Source: Chitinophaga jiangningensis (GTDB lineage: Bacteria > Bacteroidota > Bacteroidia > Chitinophagales > Chitinophagaceae). Taken from it: 64,000 nucleotides of DNA. Each line of letters begins with the position of its first letter. Position 1 is the stretch's first letter. The position numbers and the translations under genes were made by a program. The DNA lies in assembly GCF_900142605.1 (NCBI RefSeq), contig NZ_FRBL01000008.1:248001-312000 (forward strand). The letters are read 5' to 3'. Under the pieces are notes generated by a model. The model did no database searches. It was given only the letters and a program-made list of their open reading frames with translations, and was not told the DNA's origin. Shown here piece after piece: positions 8,287 through 18,124 of this stretch.

Positions 8287-11200
8287 TTAATCATGAATAA
8301 TCGTGATAAAGCCTTTAAACTGCGGTTTACCGGCTCCCAGGTCAATGATGTAATAGTAAGTACCCTCCATCAGCGGATGCCCATTCACCGTACCATTCCA
8401 CTTGTTGGAATAGCTACGTTGCTGGAACACCATCCTGCCGGCGCGGTCAAATATCTTCACTTCATTCTCCGGATACATATCAATGTTTTTCACTACCCAG
8501 TAATCATTACGGCCATCGCCGTTTGGCGTGAGCAGGTTGCTGGATTCCAGCTTGTAGTCGTCTTTCACGGTGATGGTGATGGTGGCGGAAGCCACGCAGC
8601 CATGGTCGCTCGTTACCACTACCTTATAGTCCGTAGTTTTAGCCGGGCGTGCGTTGGTGATGGCACCCGTTCTGTTACTGAGGCCCGCAGCAGGTTCCCA
8701 TGTGTAAGTACCACCGCCACTGGCGCTGAGGGTAATAGTTTCACCTTTGCTAATGGTAGTTGGTGCAGCTGCCTGCACGGTAACTACCGGCAACGGATAT
8801 ACGGTAACGGTAATGGCTACAGAAGCTTTTTCCTGGTTCCCCGGGTACAGTGCATATACCTGGTAAGTACCTGAGCTGGTAACTTTATAGGCAGATGTAG
8901 TAGCTCCAGGGATACGTACCCCGTCTTTAGTCCATGCGTACGCCGGTGCGGCGGAGGCGGTGAGGGTGACGCTACCCTGCTCACAGAAATCCAGTGGTCC
9001 GTTTGGCGTAAGGTCCGGAACCGGGTAAGCCGTTACCGTCACTGTTTGCGCTACGGCTGCTGCAGGTTCGTAGTTTTGATCTCCTGCCTGCGTAGCAGTG
9101 AGTACTACCGTACCCGCTGCCACCACCGTACCTATGTTGCCCGTAACACTGATCACATTTGTATTACCGCTGGCAAAGCTCACCGGCAGTCCGGAAGTGG
9201 AGGTAGCCTGTAAGGTAAATGCCGGATCTCCTTCGTTTTTATTCGTAACTACATTGAAAGTGATGGTCTGCTTCGCTTTCTTTATTGTAAGCACACCATC
9301 TGTGATGGATATGGTGTAATTATTATTATCCGCTACCACTGGCTTCAGGGTATAAGTACCGGTGTTAACCGCACCCTGACTGCTACCTGCATAGGTAACC
9401 GCACCCAGTACCGATGGTGTTTCATTGTTTACCAGCCCGTTAACATCTACTCCATTACCACCGGTGTAAGCCTGGCCATCGTATGTTTTTTCCGCGTTGC
9501 GGGCTGCAACTGTGATAGCGGCTTTATTCACCACAAACGATTGTCCTGCTTCCGCAGCGGCATTGAAATTTGTATTACCGGCCTGATTAGCGGTGATAAC
9601 TACATTGCCCGCACCGGTGATAGTGACCAGATTGCCACTGATGGCGGCTGGTCCGCTTTTCACGGCAAAGGTAACCGGCAGGCCGCTGCTGCTGGAAGCA
9701 CTGAGTGCAAACGGAGCGTCGCCATAGGTTTTATCCGTTGGTGGTGTAAAATTGATGGTTTGGCTATTCCTGCCCACCGTAAGCGTACCGTTTACCATTA
9801 CAAAAGTATAATTGGCAGCGCTGAGGGTATTTAGCGCCACGGTAATCGGGTAAGTACCCACGCCGCTGTTGGCCACAGCAGTGGTAGTGAGTGCAGGCGT
9901 GCCTGTTAGTACCGCGGCAGTTTCATTATTTACAAAGCCGGTGATATGATATGTGAGAACCGGATTAGCAGCGCCATAGAGCTTCTGCTGCGCATCAGCA
10001 GTAACAGTAAGCACTGCCGGCGCTACTGTGAAGCTTTGTTGGCGTGGCGTAGCTGCCAGCCAATTTTTGTCCCCTGCCTGTTTAGCCGTTACCGTTACAG
10101 TACCAGCACCGGTGATGGTTAATACATTGCCATTCACCGTAGCCGGGCCGGTCACTTCATAGGTCACCGGCAGTTCGCTGCTGGCAGGTGCATCCAGCTG
10201 AATAGCGGCATCACCATATGTTTTGTTGGCCAGCGGCGCAAAGTTTATACTCTGGTTATTGGGGGAGATGGTAATCGTTCCCTTAACCAGGTTGAAGTTG
10301 TAATTGTCGGCCTGCAAGGTACCAATGGCCACATCCACATCATACACCCCTACATCTGAGGTAGGCGTAGATACCGGTGTAATTACCGGTGCACCCGTGA
10401 TCACGGTTAGCGGATCACCGTTTACCAGACCGTTGATAAAGAAGCCAAAGGTAGGATCCCCCTGGGCGTAGGTACGGTAGTAATTTCCTACAGAGATATC
10501 CACCGTTGCTTTGGCTACGTGGAAAGTATGGCTCACAGGTGTAGCAGCCTCCCAGGATACATTCCCATCCTGGTAAGCTTCTACGGTTACATCGCCTGCA
10601 CCATTGATGGTGATCAGGGAATTATTCAATGTAGCCGGACCGCTCACTACGCGGTAAGATACTGGTAGTCCGCTGTTGCTCACCGGGTTCAACGCAAACG
10701 GCAGTACGCCGTAAGTCACATCCGCAGGTTGATTAAAGGTAATCACCTGTGTGCCTTTACCTACGGTATAGGTGCCCGGCACCAGGGTGAAGGTATAGTT
10801 TTGTGCCGCGAGTGTGTTAGCGGTAATATTGATCGGATAAGTACCCAGCGGTGTGGAAGTACCTACCGGTGTGCTTAAAGCAGGCTGCCCTGTTAACACC
10901 GCCGATGTTTCGTTGTTCACGAATCCGGTGATCTGATAAGTCAGTGCAGCAACCTGTTCATTGAAGTTTTTCCGTTGATCATCCGCCGTTACCGTCAACG
11001 CAGCTTTTTGCACGGTGAAGGTTTGGCTGCCTGTTGCAGGCAGGTAATTAACCGTGCCTGCCTGTGTAGCCGTTACCGTTATAGTACCTGCACCGGTGAT
11101 GGTAATGATATTATTATTTACTGTTGCAGGGCCTGATACAGTGAATACCAGCGGCAGTCCTGTGTTCACGCTTGCTGATGGCGTGAAAGCCGCATCACCA

Positions 11201-14200
11201 TATGTTTTATCAGTAATCGGCGGGAAGCTCATTGTTTGCTGCGCCTGGAGGATAGTCAGCCTGCCTTTTATGAAATTAAAGGTGTAATTGGCAGCATCCA
11301 GTGTATTCAGTGCCACGTCAATATCATAGCTACCCACTGCCGAAGCCGCGTCTGCGCTGGTAGAGAGTACAGGTGCCCCGGTTACAACGGTCGCATCTTC
11401 CCCATTTTTATAACCATTGATAGCGAAGGTAAATGTTGGGTTAGCCTCACCGTACAGTCGCGTCTTATTATCCCCTGTTACGTTCAGGACAGCTTTATTC
11501 ACCGTGAATGTCTGCCTAACTGCGGTAGCAGCGTCGTAGTTACTGTTCCCCGGCTGAATCGCTTCAATTTCCACGGCACCTGCACCGGTGATGGTGAGCG
11601 TACTACCGTTAACGGTAGCCGGCCCCGATACCACGGTGTACACCAGTGGCAGGCCGCTGCTGGCTGTTCCGGTTAAGCTAAACGGCAGATCACCGTAAGT
11701 TTTGTCGGCCGGTTTACTGAAGGAAATGGTTTGTGAAGCAGTGCCAATGGTATACACCCCATTTTGCGATGTCACCGCGTAATTGGCACTAGTGACGGCA
11801 CCCGTACCTATCGTGATCGGATAAGTGCCGACATTGCTGTTGGCCGCAACAGTGCTGGTAACCGATGGTGTACCGCCCAGTATGGATTCATTCTCTCCAT
11901 ATACAAAGCCCTCATAGTGATACGTAAGCGGCGCAAGGGCGGCTCCGTATGCGGAGGACTTATTATCTGCCACCACTTTCAGCGGCGCCTTACTGATGGT
12001 AAAGCTCTGGGAAACTGTTCCCGCATTATAGTTGGTGTTACCAGCCTGACTGGCGACTACCGTTACATTACCTACTCCGCTGATTGTACCGGTGTTCCCG
12101 TTGATGGTGAGTGGCCCGCTGGAAACGGTATAGGTAAGCGGTAAACCGGAGGTGGTAGTGGCACTAATGGTAAATGGTGCATCGCCGTAGGTCCTGTTCA
12201 CCAGGTTATCGAAGCTGATAAACTGATTCAGCCGCGTGATGGTCAGTCTGCCTTTGATGAAATTGAAAGTATAATTGGCTGCCTGCAATGTGCCGACGTC
12301 CACATTGATATCATAATCGCCGGCATCGGATGCCTGGGTAGCAACCGTGGTTAGTGCCGGCAAGCCGGTGATCACGGAAGCATTGTCGCCATTCACCAGC
12401 GTACCCAGTGTATACGTAAACGTTGGGTTTACGTCGTTATATGGTCGCTGTGCGTTATTGGCAGTAATATTTACCACGGCTTTATTTATTTGGATACTGA
12501 AATTATCCGTAGCCGGATTGTAATTGGTATTACCTGCCTGGTCAGCACGAACGGTAACAGTACCAGCGCCGGTGATGGTAATCATTGTTCCATTTACGGT
12601 AGCTGGTCCGCTCAGGATGGTATAGGTCACCGGTAAGCCGCTGGTGGCGGTTACACCCGGATCAAACGCCGCATCACCATAGGTTTTGGTAATGACCGCA
12701 GGCAGCGTGATTGTTTGCGCAGCCTTTACGATCGTCAGTTTACCGTTAGCAGGAGTAACGAGGTAGTTCGGGTTAGTAGCACCATTCATCCTGGGCGAAA
12801 GTGGATATTCTCCAGGCGCGGATGTTTCGCTGGTACCTGCATAATCCACGGTGGTAGCAGGTGTGAAGATGGATGGCCCGTCAGTAAATGCAAAGCCAGA
12901 CCAGGTAAGTGCCGGCACGGTCGGATTAGGTTGACCGTAAGCACGTGTTACATCATCAGCGGTTACAAAGAGTGGCTTCGGTGTAACGGTGACGCCTATA
13001 GTTACCGGTGCGGATTCGAGGTAACCACGGGTGGCCGCAGCTTTGGCGGTTATCGTGGCGTTACCTGCTCCCCTGGCGGTCAGATTATTATTAACAATTT
13101 GTGCTATGCCCGGTGCGCTGCTGGTGATAATTATCGCACCTCCTCCATTGGTAGCGGGCGCCGGTACAAATGCTACGTCGGCAGCGCCATATACATAGGA
13201 AGTGGTAGCAGGCGCAAAAGTGAATGTTTGCACCAGCGCCTGGTATTCGTATGCGCCGGGATCTACGGTCACATTGCTGATCCTTGGTTTTCCATCCAGG
13301 TCAGTGGTGAGGGTAGTCAGTGCATTGTTACCATTGTTGATAATTACATTGGAAGTATCCAGTCGGAAGTCGCCGGTAGCCGGATCTTTAAACAGCACGG
13401 CTCCGCTGAGTGCAGCGTCGGTAGCGGAACTGCTGTTGTAAAAAGAAGTCTGAATCATACTGGACTGGTATACCGGTGTAGTGCCGGTAACCTGTACATC
13501 CGCTACACTATTGCCAGCAATGATGGAGTTGGTAACAGTAACAGCGGCAGTATTACAATTGAGTCCATAGCTATTACGGGTAATCGTGGAGTTTTGTATT
13601 TTGAAAGTATTAGATCCGATGGCGCTCAAGGCAACCCCGCCATTTCCGGTAATAAGGCAACCGGAGATATTAGCAGTGGTACCGGAGGCGTTTCTCAGGT
13701 ATACCGCGCTTCCTTGTGCAGCATTATTTCCCTGCAGGCGGCAGTAATTGATTTGATAGTTTTCACTGGCCAGGCCATTTTCTGATGCCACGGCGGCAGC
13801 GTTGTCACCTGGATTATTGGCACCGGTAATGATCAGGTTATCTAACACGACGTTGATAGCCCCCTTTCCAATTTTCACCAGTTGTAAGGTATTTCCACCC
13901 CGTAAATCAGCACTGTTTAAGCTCATGCCACCCACCTTATTTACGTCATCGTTGTCGAGGTCCCCGCTGAGGATTACGGGATAGTCCGCCGGTGTACGCG
14001 CTGCCAGGGTAGTTTCTCCTCCGGCACCGCCTTTGAAGCCACCGTACACGCCTACTCCTGTAGGTATAACAAAAGCGGCGTTGATATCGCCGATACCACT
14101 GGGATAGTAGGTACCTTTCGCTACCCATATCTGCTTAATGCCACTGGCCGGATCGGCGGCGGCCACCAGTGCATCTCTGAGTTCTTTTACGGGGTTGGTC

Positions 14201-15054
14201 CAGGTGGTGCCATCTCCGGGGGTGGTGGTATTGATGTCCACTCTTACCACGCCTGCTGCATCAGGGTTAACGATCGTAAGGTCGCATGGCGGCGTGGTGA
14301 GCAGGTTGAAGCTAGCAGGATAGCTGGTAGCAAAGGTATTATCTTTTGACCACTGGGCGGCATCGGTGAGTAATCCTCTTAATATGGCGCTGGTGCCAAT
14401 GATGCGGTTACAGTTATAGCGGCCGTTCACCGCCAGGATGCTGGGTAGTTTTAGTGTAGCCGTAGCGGTTGGGGATACTGACATCGATGAGGTGAAGTCA
14501 CATGATTCGAGGCTTGCATCCCAGGCGGCCTTGTTTACATTGATACCCGCAATAACGGTATGTGGTCCGCCGGGGTTGCCGTTACTGGAAGTAAAGGCAA
14601 ACAGCTGGTCGCCGGTCAGGCCAAGACTGATGTACTCTTTCAGGATAGCGCCGGCACTGTTTTTTGTAGGAGAGATCGCATCAACGGTACCGTAGGAGGT
14701 AGCGGGATTGTATTTTCCCTTTATTACGATTTGCTTTCCCGCGAGCAGGCCGGTGGCAGGGGCTGTCCATCGGATAACACCATCGGTATTACTGCCTTCT
14801 CCTGCACTACAGCTGAGCGACTGAAAACCGCCGGATATCCGCCCGAGATCGGTGAAATAAATCACCGTATTACCGGGGATATTCTTCAGGAACACAAAGG
14901 AGAATACATCATTCTGTGTATTCCCGTCTATATCATCGTCAAAGGAATTATAACCTGTAAACACCAGGTCACCCGGGGAAATCTGTGCCTGCGACAAAAA
15001 GGTACAGCAAATAAAAAACAAGGTTATCAAAACCTTAGGTATAGTGCACTTCAT
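8287..15054 (-). CDS. Giant T9SS type B surface protein with beta-helix and eight MBG repeat pairs
   Basis: A 2255-residue secreted protein. It has a signal peptide (1-23), an N-terminal globular domain (25-250) and a right-handed parallel beta-helix region (about 265-605, of the choice-of-anchor type). One Ig-like segment follows (606-690). Then come eight alternating pairs of an MBG-type domain (marker YG..NP..TY...GF.N.E) and a partner domain (marker KTYGDAPF, SGLPVTY, TITGAGTVTV) from 694 to 2006. Two Ig-like domains (2010-2165) and a CHU_C type T9SS sorting domain (2168-2255, LLTPNGDGRND) close the protein. MBG-containing proteins are generally adhesive stalks, so this is probably a long surface fibre. 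It is the last gene of a likely operon with three tail-collar genes and a binding-protein-fold gene. Confidence 0.85.
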   Translation of the reverse strand: MKCTIPKVLITLFFICCTFLSQAQISPGDLVFTGYNSFDDDIDGNTQNDVFSFVFLKNIPGNTVIYFTDLGRISGGFQSLSCSAGEGSNTDGVIRWTAPATGLLAGKQIVIKGKYNPATSYGTVDAISPTKNSAGAILKEYISLGLTGDQLFAFTSSNGNPGGPHTVIAGINVNKAAWDASLESCDFTSSMSVSPTATATLKLPSILAVNGRYNCNRIIGTSAILRGLLTDAAQWSKDNTFATSYPASFNLLTTPPCDLTIVNPDAAGVVRVDINTTTPGDGTTWTNPVKELRDALVAAADPASGIKQIWVAKGTYYPSGIGDINAAFVIPTGVGVYGGFKGGAGGETTLAARTPADYPVILSGDLDNDDVNKVGGMSLNSADLRGGNTLQLVKIGKGAINVVLDNLIITGANNPGDNAAAVASENGLASENYQINYCRLQGNNAAQGSAVYLRNASGTTANISGCLITGNGGVALSAIGSNTFKIQNSTITRNSYGLNCNTAAVTVTNSIIAGNSVADVQVTGTTPVYQSSMIQTSFYNSSSATDAALSGAVLFKDPATGDFRLDTSNVIINNGNNALTTLTTDLDGKPRISNVTVDPGAYEYQALVQTFTFAPATTSYVYGAADVAFVPAPATNGGGAIIITSSAPGIAQIVNNNLTARGAGNATITAKAAATRGYLESAPVTIGVTVTPKPLFVTADDVTRAYGQPNPTVPALTWSGFAFTDGPSIFTPATTVDYAGTSETSAPGEYPLSPRMNGATNPNYLVTPANGKLTIVKAAQTITLPAVITKTYGDAAFDPGVTATSGLPVTYTILSGPATVNGTMITITGAGTVTVRADQAGNTNYNPATDNFSIQINKAVVNITANNAQRPYNDVNPTFTYTLGTLVNGDNASVITGLPALTTVATQASDAGDYDINVDVGTLQAANYTFNFIKGRLTITRLNQFISFDNLVNRTYGDAPFTISATTTSGLPLTYTVSSGPLTINGNTGTISGVGNVTVVASQAGNTNYNAGTVSQSFTISKAPLKVVADNKSSAYGAALAPLTYHYEGFVYGENESILGGTPSVTSTVAANSNVGTYPITIGTGAVTSANYAVTSQNGVYTIGTASQTISFSKPADKTYGDLPFSLTGTASSGLPLVYTVVSGPATVNGSTLTITGAGAVEIEAIQPGNSNYDAATAVRQTFTVNKAVLNVTGDNKTRLYGEANPTFTFAINGYKNGEDATVVTGAPVLSTSADAASAVGSYDIDVALNTLDAANYTFNFIKGRLTILQAQQTMSFPPITDKTYGDAAFTPSASVNTGLPLVFTVSGPATVNNNIITITGAGTITVTATQAGTVNYLPATGSQTFTVQKAALTVTADDQRKNFNEQVAALTYQITGFVNNETSAVLTGQPALSTPVGTSTPLGTYPINITANTLAAQNYTFTLVPGTYTVGKGTQVITFNQPADVTYGVLPFALNPVSNSGLPVSYRVVSGPATLNNSLITINGAGDVTVEAYQDGNVSWEAATPVSHTFHVAKATVDISVGNYYRTYAQGDPTFGFFINGLVNGDPLTVITGAPVITPVSTPTSDVGVYDVDVAIGTLQADNYNFNLVKGTITISPNNQSINFAPLANKTYGDAAIQLDAPASSELPVTYEVTGPATVNGNVLTITGAGTVTVTAKQAGDKNWLAATPRQQSFTVAPAVLTVTADAQQKLYGAANPVLTYHITGFVNNETAAVLTGTPALTTTAVANSGVGTYPITVALNTLSAANYTFVMVNGTLTVGRNSQTINFTPPTDKTYGDAPFALSASSSSGLPVTFAVKSGPAAISGNLVTITGAGNVVITANQAGNTNFNAAAEAGQSFVVNKAAITVAARNAEKTYDGQAYTGGNGVDVNGLVNNETPSVLGAVTYAGSSQGAVNTGTYTLKPVVADNNNYTISITDGVLTIKKAKQTITFNVVTNKNEGDPAFTLQATSTSGLPVSFASGNTNVISVTGNIGTVVAAGTVVLTATQAGDQNYEPAAAVAQTVTVTAYPVPDLTPNGPLDFCEQGSVTLTASAAPAYAWTKDGVRIPGATTSAYKVTSSGTYQVYALYPGNQEKASVAITVTVYPLPVVTVQAAAPTTISKGETITLSASGGGTYTWEPAAGLSNRTGAITNARPAKTTDYKVVVTSDHGCVASATITITVKDDYKLESSNLLTPNGDGRNDYWVVKNIDMYPENEVKIFDRAGRMVFQQRSYSNKWNGTVNGHPLMEGTYYYIIDLGAGKPQFKGFITIIHD
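9037..12975 (-). repeat. Array of eight MBG plus partner-domain units (about 490 bp each)
   Basis: MBG-type domains start at about residues 694, 859, 1024, 1189, 1352, 1516, 1679 and 1846 of the giant protein. Partner domains start at 780, 943, 1107, 1272, 1434, 1600, 1763 and 1927. The period is 163-167 residues. Copies share motifs but are diverged, so the array is old or under diversifying pressure rather than freshly amplified. Confidence 0.85.
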
Positions 15055-15131
15055 ACTATCGTTGGTAGTCTTACGGGATTAAATTTCGCCCTTACAGCGA
15101 ATAATTACTATTTGGAGTCCCCTTACGCAGC

Positions 15132-16274
15132 TCAGGCGCAAGGATAGGTATTAAACCAGTGTGTGGTCACCACCCCTTCTACTGCTGCTTTCATCGTGCT
15201 CCACGCAGGGGTAATGTCAGGAATGTTGCCGTTGATCTTCACCACCATATCACCACCGGCTGTAGCCTGCCATACCGGCGCTAAGGTGTGGTGGGTGGCT
15301 GCATCAAAATGCAGGGTGCCCCGCGGCGTGGCTATATCCAGGGTGGCCAGGTGTTTCATTATCGCCGTGGCAGCATATTGATGTTGGGATGCGCCCTGGA
15401 GGATATACTCCACCAGCTGGGCGGTAGTCCATCCATGCATCATAGCACTGTTTACTACGCGATTAGTAGCAGCGGCACAGGTATCGGTGAAGATTTTATT
15501 GGCTGGTAATTCGATGGCCGCTGCCCATGGCAGGTAACCCTGAAGGCTGTACGATAATGGTGGTAAAGCTCCATGTGCGGTAGCGAGCGATGGTTCAAAT
15601 ACCATCGGCGCGGCAAACACTTCCAGGTTAGGTATTGCTGCCTCCTGCAGTTGCCGGAGGAAGTAATAGGCCAGGTCGCCATTGTACATGGAGAGCACAG
15701 ATGTCACAGCCGGCTGCTGACGAAGAAAATCAACCAGCGGGCTGATGGAAAAATCACTGCTGTTAAATTTGCTGATAAAGTTATGTTCGATCTGCCCGCC
15801 GTTATCCGCGTAATGCTGACTTAAGCTATGACTTGCCGGAAAGCCACAATCAAAAAACGACGTGGCATAAGCGGCAGCTGCTGCTTTGGTGGCCGCCAGC
15901 TCAGCGGTGAACCGGCAGCAGAGACTATGGTGCAAAGTGTGGGAGATGACATGTGTATGCGGCTCCCAGGCATGGAAGTACCTGGCGCCCGGGTGCAGCA
16001 GGATTACGAGCTTATTCACTGCTCTTGCAAAATCAGCTATCTGCTGCAGACTATCCTGATCTGCATAAATAGCTAATACATCTACATTATCTTCCATCAG
16101 CATTTTTTCTGCGGCGGCGAACACGGCAGGTACGTCCGTTCCATAACCAATATTGGCGGTTACCAGCTCCACCGGCAGCTCACGGTGTGCCATATACGCT
16201 TTGCAGCCTGCGAGCAAATCGTGCTGCAGCAGCGGCTGAAAAGTGGAACGGGGTAATAATAATCCTAGTTTCAT
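15132..16274 (-). CDS. Periplasmic-binding-protein-like (type I fold) protein without signal peptide
   Basis: A 380-residue protein resembling ABC-type amino-acid substrate-binding proteins of the type I periplasmic binding fold. The N-terminus MKLGLLLPRST is the first strand of that fold, and a repeating Rossmann-like alternation follows (for example VDVLAIYADQD and VTSVLSMYNGDLAYYF). No signal peptide or lipobox is present, so it should be cytosolic unless exported with partners. An in-frame TTG seven codons upstream is possible, but ATG 16274 begins the fold naturally. It lies 34 bases after a tail-collar gene and 77 bases before the giant adhesin gene, in the same orientation. The ligand is unknown; no transporter genes are nearby. 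Confidence 0.6.
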   Translation of the reverse strand: MKLGLLLPRSTFQPLLQHDLLAGCKAYMAHRELPVELVTANIGYGTDVPAVFAAAEKMLMEDNVDVLAIYADQDSLQQIADFARAVNKLVILLHPGARYFHAWEPHTHVISHTLHHSLCCRFTAELAATKAAAAAYATSFFDCGFPASHSLSQHYADNGGQIEHNFISKFNSSDFSISPLVDFLRQQPAVTSVLSMYNGDLAYYFLRQLQEAAIPNLEVFAAPMVFEPSLATAHGALPPLSYSLQGYLPWAAAIELPANKIFTDTCAAATNRVVNSAMMHGWTTAQLVEYILQGASQHQYAATAIMKHLATLDIATPRGTLHFDAATHHTLAPVWQATAGGDMVVKINGNIPDITPAWSTMKAAVEGVVTTHWFNTYPCA

Positions 16275-16308
16275 GCTCCTGACAATCTTGTTCAAACAGA
16301 TATAGGTA

Positions 16309-16890
16309 TTACGTCTGGCTTGGATAAATCCCCTGCAGACAGATAATATAATTCACCACCAGGAATGGCTGCATCAGGCTAAATGGCTGTGAGCCTCCGG
16401 CTACTACTCCCTGCATCATGGTACCTGCTCCCTGGTCCACAGGTGAGGTAACCTTTAGTGGCAAGGATTGTTTGGTGTTATCACGAGTTGGGGAATATTG
16501 TTGTATAGTTGGTGTAATGGCTGCATATTTATTGGCTGGCTGGCTATCATTAGCCGGATTTTCTCCGTAGGCTGGCATAAATATATTGCCACCCAGTACG
16601 TGCTGGTGCGCGGGGATCTGCGTGACAGACAAGGTATAGGTTTCACTCCCACCGGTTTCTCCGATACTATAACTATCTCCATTTAAATTGGTGCCCATGT
16701 GTAATGGCACGCGTCCTTGCAGGTCTGGCAGGTTAAAGGTTTCCAGACCATCTCCACCATAGGTAGTACGAATGAGTTGAAACAGTGCATCATTTTCCGA
16801 TATCGATAGCGATTGACCCTGACAAAATGCCCAGCCAACCGGGGCAAAGGTGCCGGCAAAAATTCTTATTTCTCCAAGGTATGCGGGCAT
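16309..16890 (-). CDS. Phage tail-collar domain protein, MdpB type (copy 3)
   Basis: A 193-residue protein of the microcystin-dependent-protein/tail-collar family. The N-terminal part has the family pattern YLGEI, FAPVGWAFCQGQ, ALFQLI, TYGGDG, FNLPDLQGR (about 4-63). A PAHQH motif at about 93-98 gives the HxH pair that in T4 gp12-type trimers coordinates a metal ion. The C-terminus has the usual VVNYIICLQGIYPSQT ending. There is no signal peptide. It is one of three consecutive paralogues with no other phage genes nearby, which argues for a domesticated role, perhaps in a surface structure with the downstream giant protein (inference). Confidence 0.85.
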   Translation of the reverse strand: MPAYLGEIRIFAGTFAPVGWAFCQGQSLSISENDALFQLIRTTYGGDGLETFNLPDLQGRVPLHMGTNLNGDSYSIGETGGSETYTLSVTQIPAHQHVLGGNIFMPAYGENPANDSQPANKYAAITPTIQQYSPTRDNTKQSLPLKVTSPVDQGAGTMMQGVVAGGSQPFSLMQPFLVVNYIICLQGIYPSQT

Positions 16891-16926
16891 AATATTAAAC
16901 AGGTATTTTTTAAAAAATTCAACGAA

Positions 16927-17475
16927 CTAGGATCTTTGCGGAAAAATCCCTGCTGTGGCTATACAAAAGCTTACCGCCAGTGTAGGCTGGTAATTGATTA
17001 ATGGTTGATTACCGCCTTCATTATCCAGGTACAGCGCCGTACCGGCTTCCATGGATGTGCCGCTGTCGGCCGTGCCATAAATCTTCGCGGTAGAAACTGC
17101 GCCATGATAATTACCTACCGGCGTACCACTGGTAGCGGCAGTTCCAACGGGCAGTGTCATTACTGTTTGCGGGATGGTATGTACGTGTGCGGGCATTTCC
17201 GATGCCAGTAAGGTGGTACCGGGGGATCCACCCTGCTCGCCCAGGAAGCGGTCGCTCAATCCAGTACCCTGGCCTGCTCCTATTGGCACTTTTCCCTGCA
17301 TATCAGGTAATGCAAAAGTGGATTTACCATCTCCACCAAAATAAGTACCCAGTAATGCAAACAATGCAGTGTTTCGGGATATTGGAATCAGCTGCCCTTC
17401 ACAAAGCTCACTATTTACAGGTGCAAAACCTCCTGCTAAGGTAAAAATCTGTCCTAAGAAAACATCTTCAGGCAT
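16927..17475 (-). CDS. Phage tail-collar domain protein, MdpB type (copy 2)
   Basis: A 182-residue paralogue of its neighbours. It shows FLGQIFTLAGGFAP, CEGQLIPISRNTALF, YFGGDG and FALPDMQGKVP in the N-terminal collar fold. The metal-binding-type motif MPAHVHT is in the middle, and the protein ends in CIATAGIFPQRS. It has no signal peptide. Only 10 bases separate it from the upstream copy and 36 from the next, so the three are almost surely co-transcribed. The region between the HxH motif and the C-terminal block differs most among the three copies, which would be the tip of the expected trimer. Confidence 0.85.
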   Translation of the reverse strand: MPEDVFLGQIFTLAGGFAPVNSELCEGQLIPISRNTALFALLGTYFGGDGKSTFALPDMQGKVPIGAGQGTGLSDRFLGEQGGSPGTTLLASEMPAHVHTIPQTVMTLPVGTAATSGTPVGNYHGAVSTAKIYGTADSGTSMEAGTALYLDNEGGNQPLINYQPTLAVSFCIATAGIFPQRS

Positions 17476-17485
17476 AATCGTAATT

Positions 17486-18073
17486 TTAGTTGCGGGAAGG
17501 AAAAATACCTATCAATGCGATAATAAAGTTCAATACAAGGTAGGGCTGCATATTGGGGTATGGCCGGGCCTTCCATGCTGATGGAGGATCACCTGCAGTC
17601 ACTGCCGCACCACCTACCCAGCTGCTCATCACTGGTGCAGCAGTGAGTTGTTGCGCAGGCATTAGCGCCATCCGCTCATCTTTTTCTGACCTGAACCGGT
17701 TAGTATTATCGCTGGCAGGATAGGCATCCGCCGGTGCACTGGAGATACCTGAGGAGGCTACCGGCAGCTTCACAAAACCATTCACGGGATGTGTATGCTG
17801 GGGTAATTGTGCGAGTTGTACGGTGTTGGCAGTAGTACCCAAACGCTGCCCTAGTATAATACCGTCCCCGCCCCAATGCGCCGGAATACGGCCCCGGAAA
17901 TCAGGTAAAGCAAAGTTCGTTTGTCCGTTGCCACCATAAGTAGTACCTAAAATTGAAAAGAGCGCCTGGTTTTGGTTGATGGGCAGTAACTGCCCGTTAC
18001 ACATGGCCCAGCCCTTTGGGGCAAAGTTGAAAGATACGATGGATATCTCCCCTAAATACGGTGCATCGTTCAT
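17486..18073 (-). CDS. Phage tail-collar domain protein, MdpB type (copy 1, first gene of operon)
   Basis: A 195-residue collar protein beginning YLGEISIVSFNFAPKGW, with CNGQLLPINQNQALF, TYGGNG and FALPDFRGR. The HxH motif is LPQHTHP, and the C-terminus reads NFIIALIGIFPSRN. This is the first gene after the promoter at 18125-18164. As in the other copies, no signal peptide is present, so cytosolic assembly or non-classical release would be needed for a surface role. Family members are annotated as tail fibre proteins, but their cellular role in Bacteroidota is not settled. Confidence 0.85.
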   Translation of the reverse strand: MNDAPYLGEISIVSFNFAPKGWAMCNGQLLPINQNQALFSILGTTYGGNGQTNFALPDFRGRIPAHWGGDGIILGQRLGTTANTVQLAQLPQHTHPVNGFVKLPVASSGISSAPADAYPASDNTNRFRSEKDERMALMPAQQLTAAPVMSSWVGGAAVTAGDPPSAWKARPYPNMQPYLVLNFIIALIGIFPSRN

Positions 18074-18124
18074 AAAATAGATTGGTATGGGATCAGATTA
18101 AATATCGTTTATGAAAAACCATAG

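Noticed and set aside
12715..13785. Long plus-strand frame of 356 codons opposite the giant adhesin gene
   Set aside because: It is a shadow of the repetitive coding sequence in another frame, with no recognisable domain or start region.
16309..18073. Possible prophage or contractile injection system
   Set aside because: Only collar-domain genes are present; no sheath, baseplate, capsid, integrase or ATPase genes in the window.
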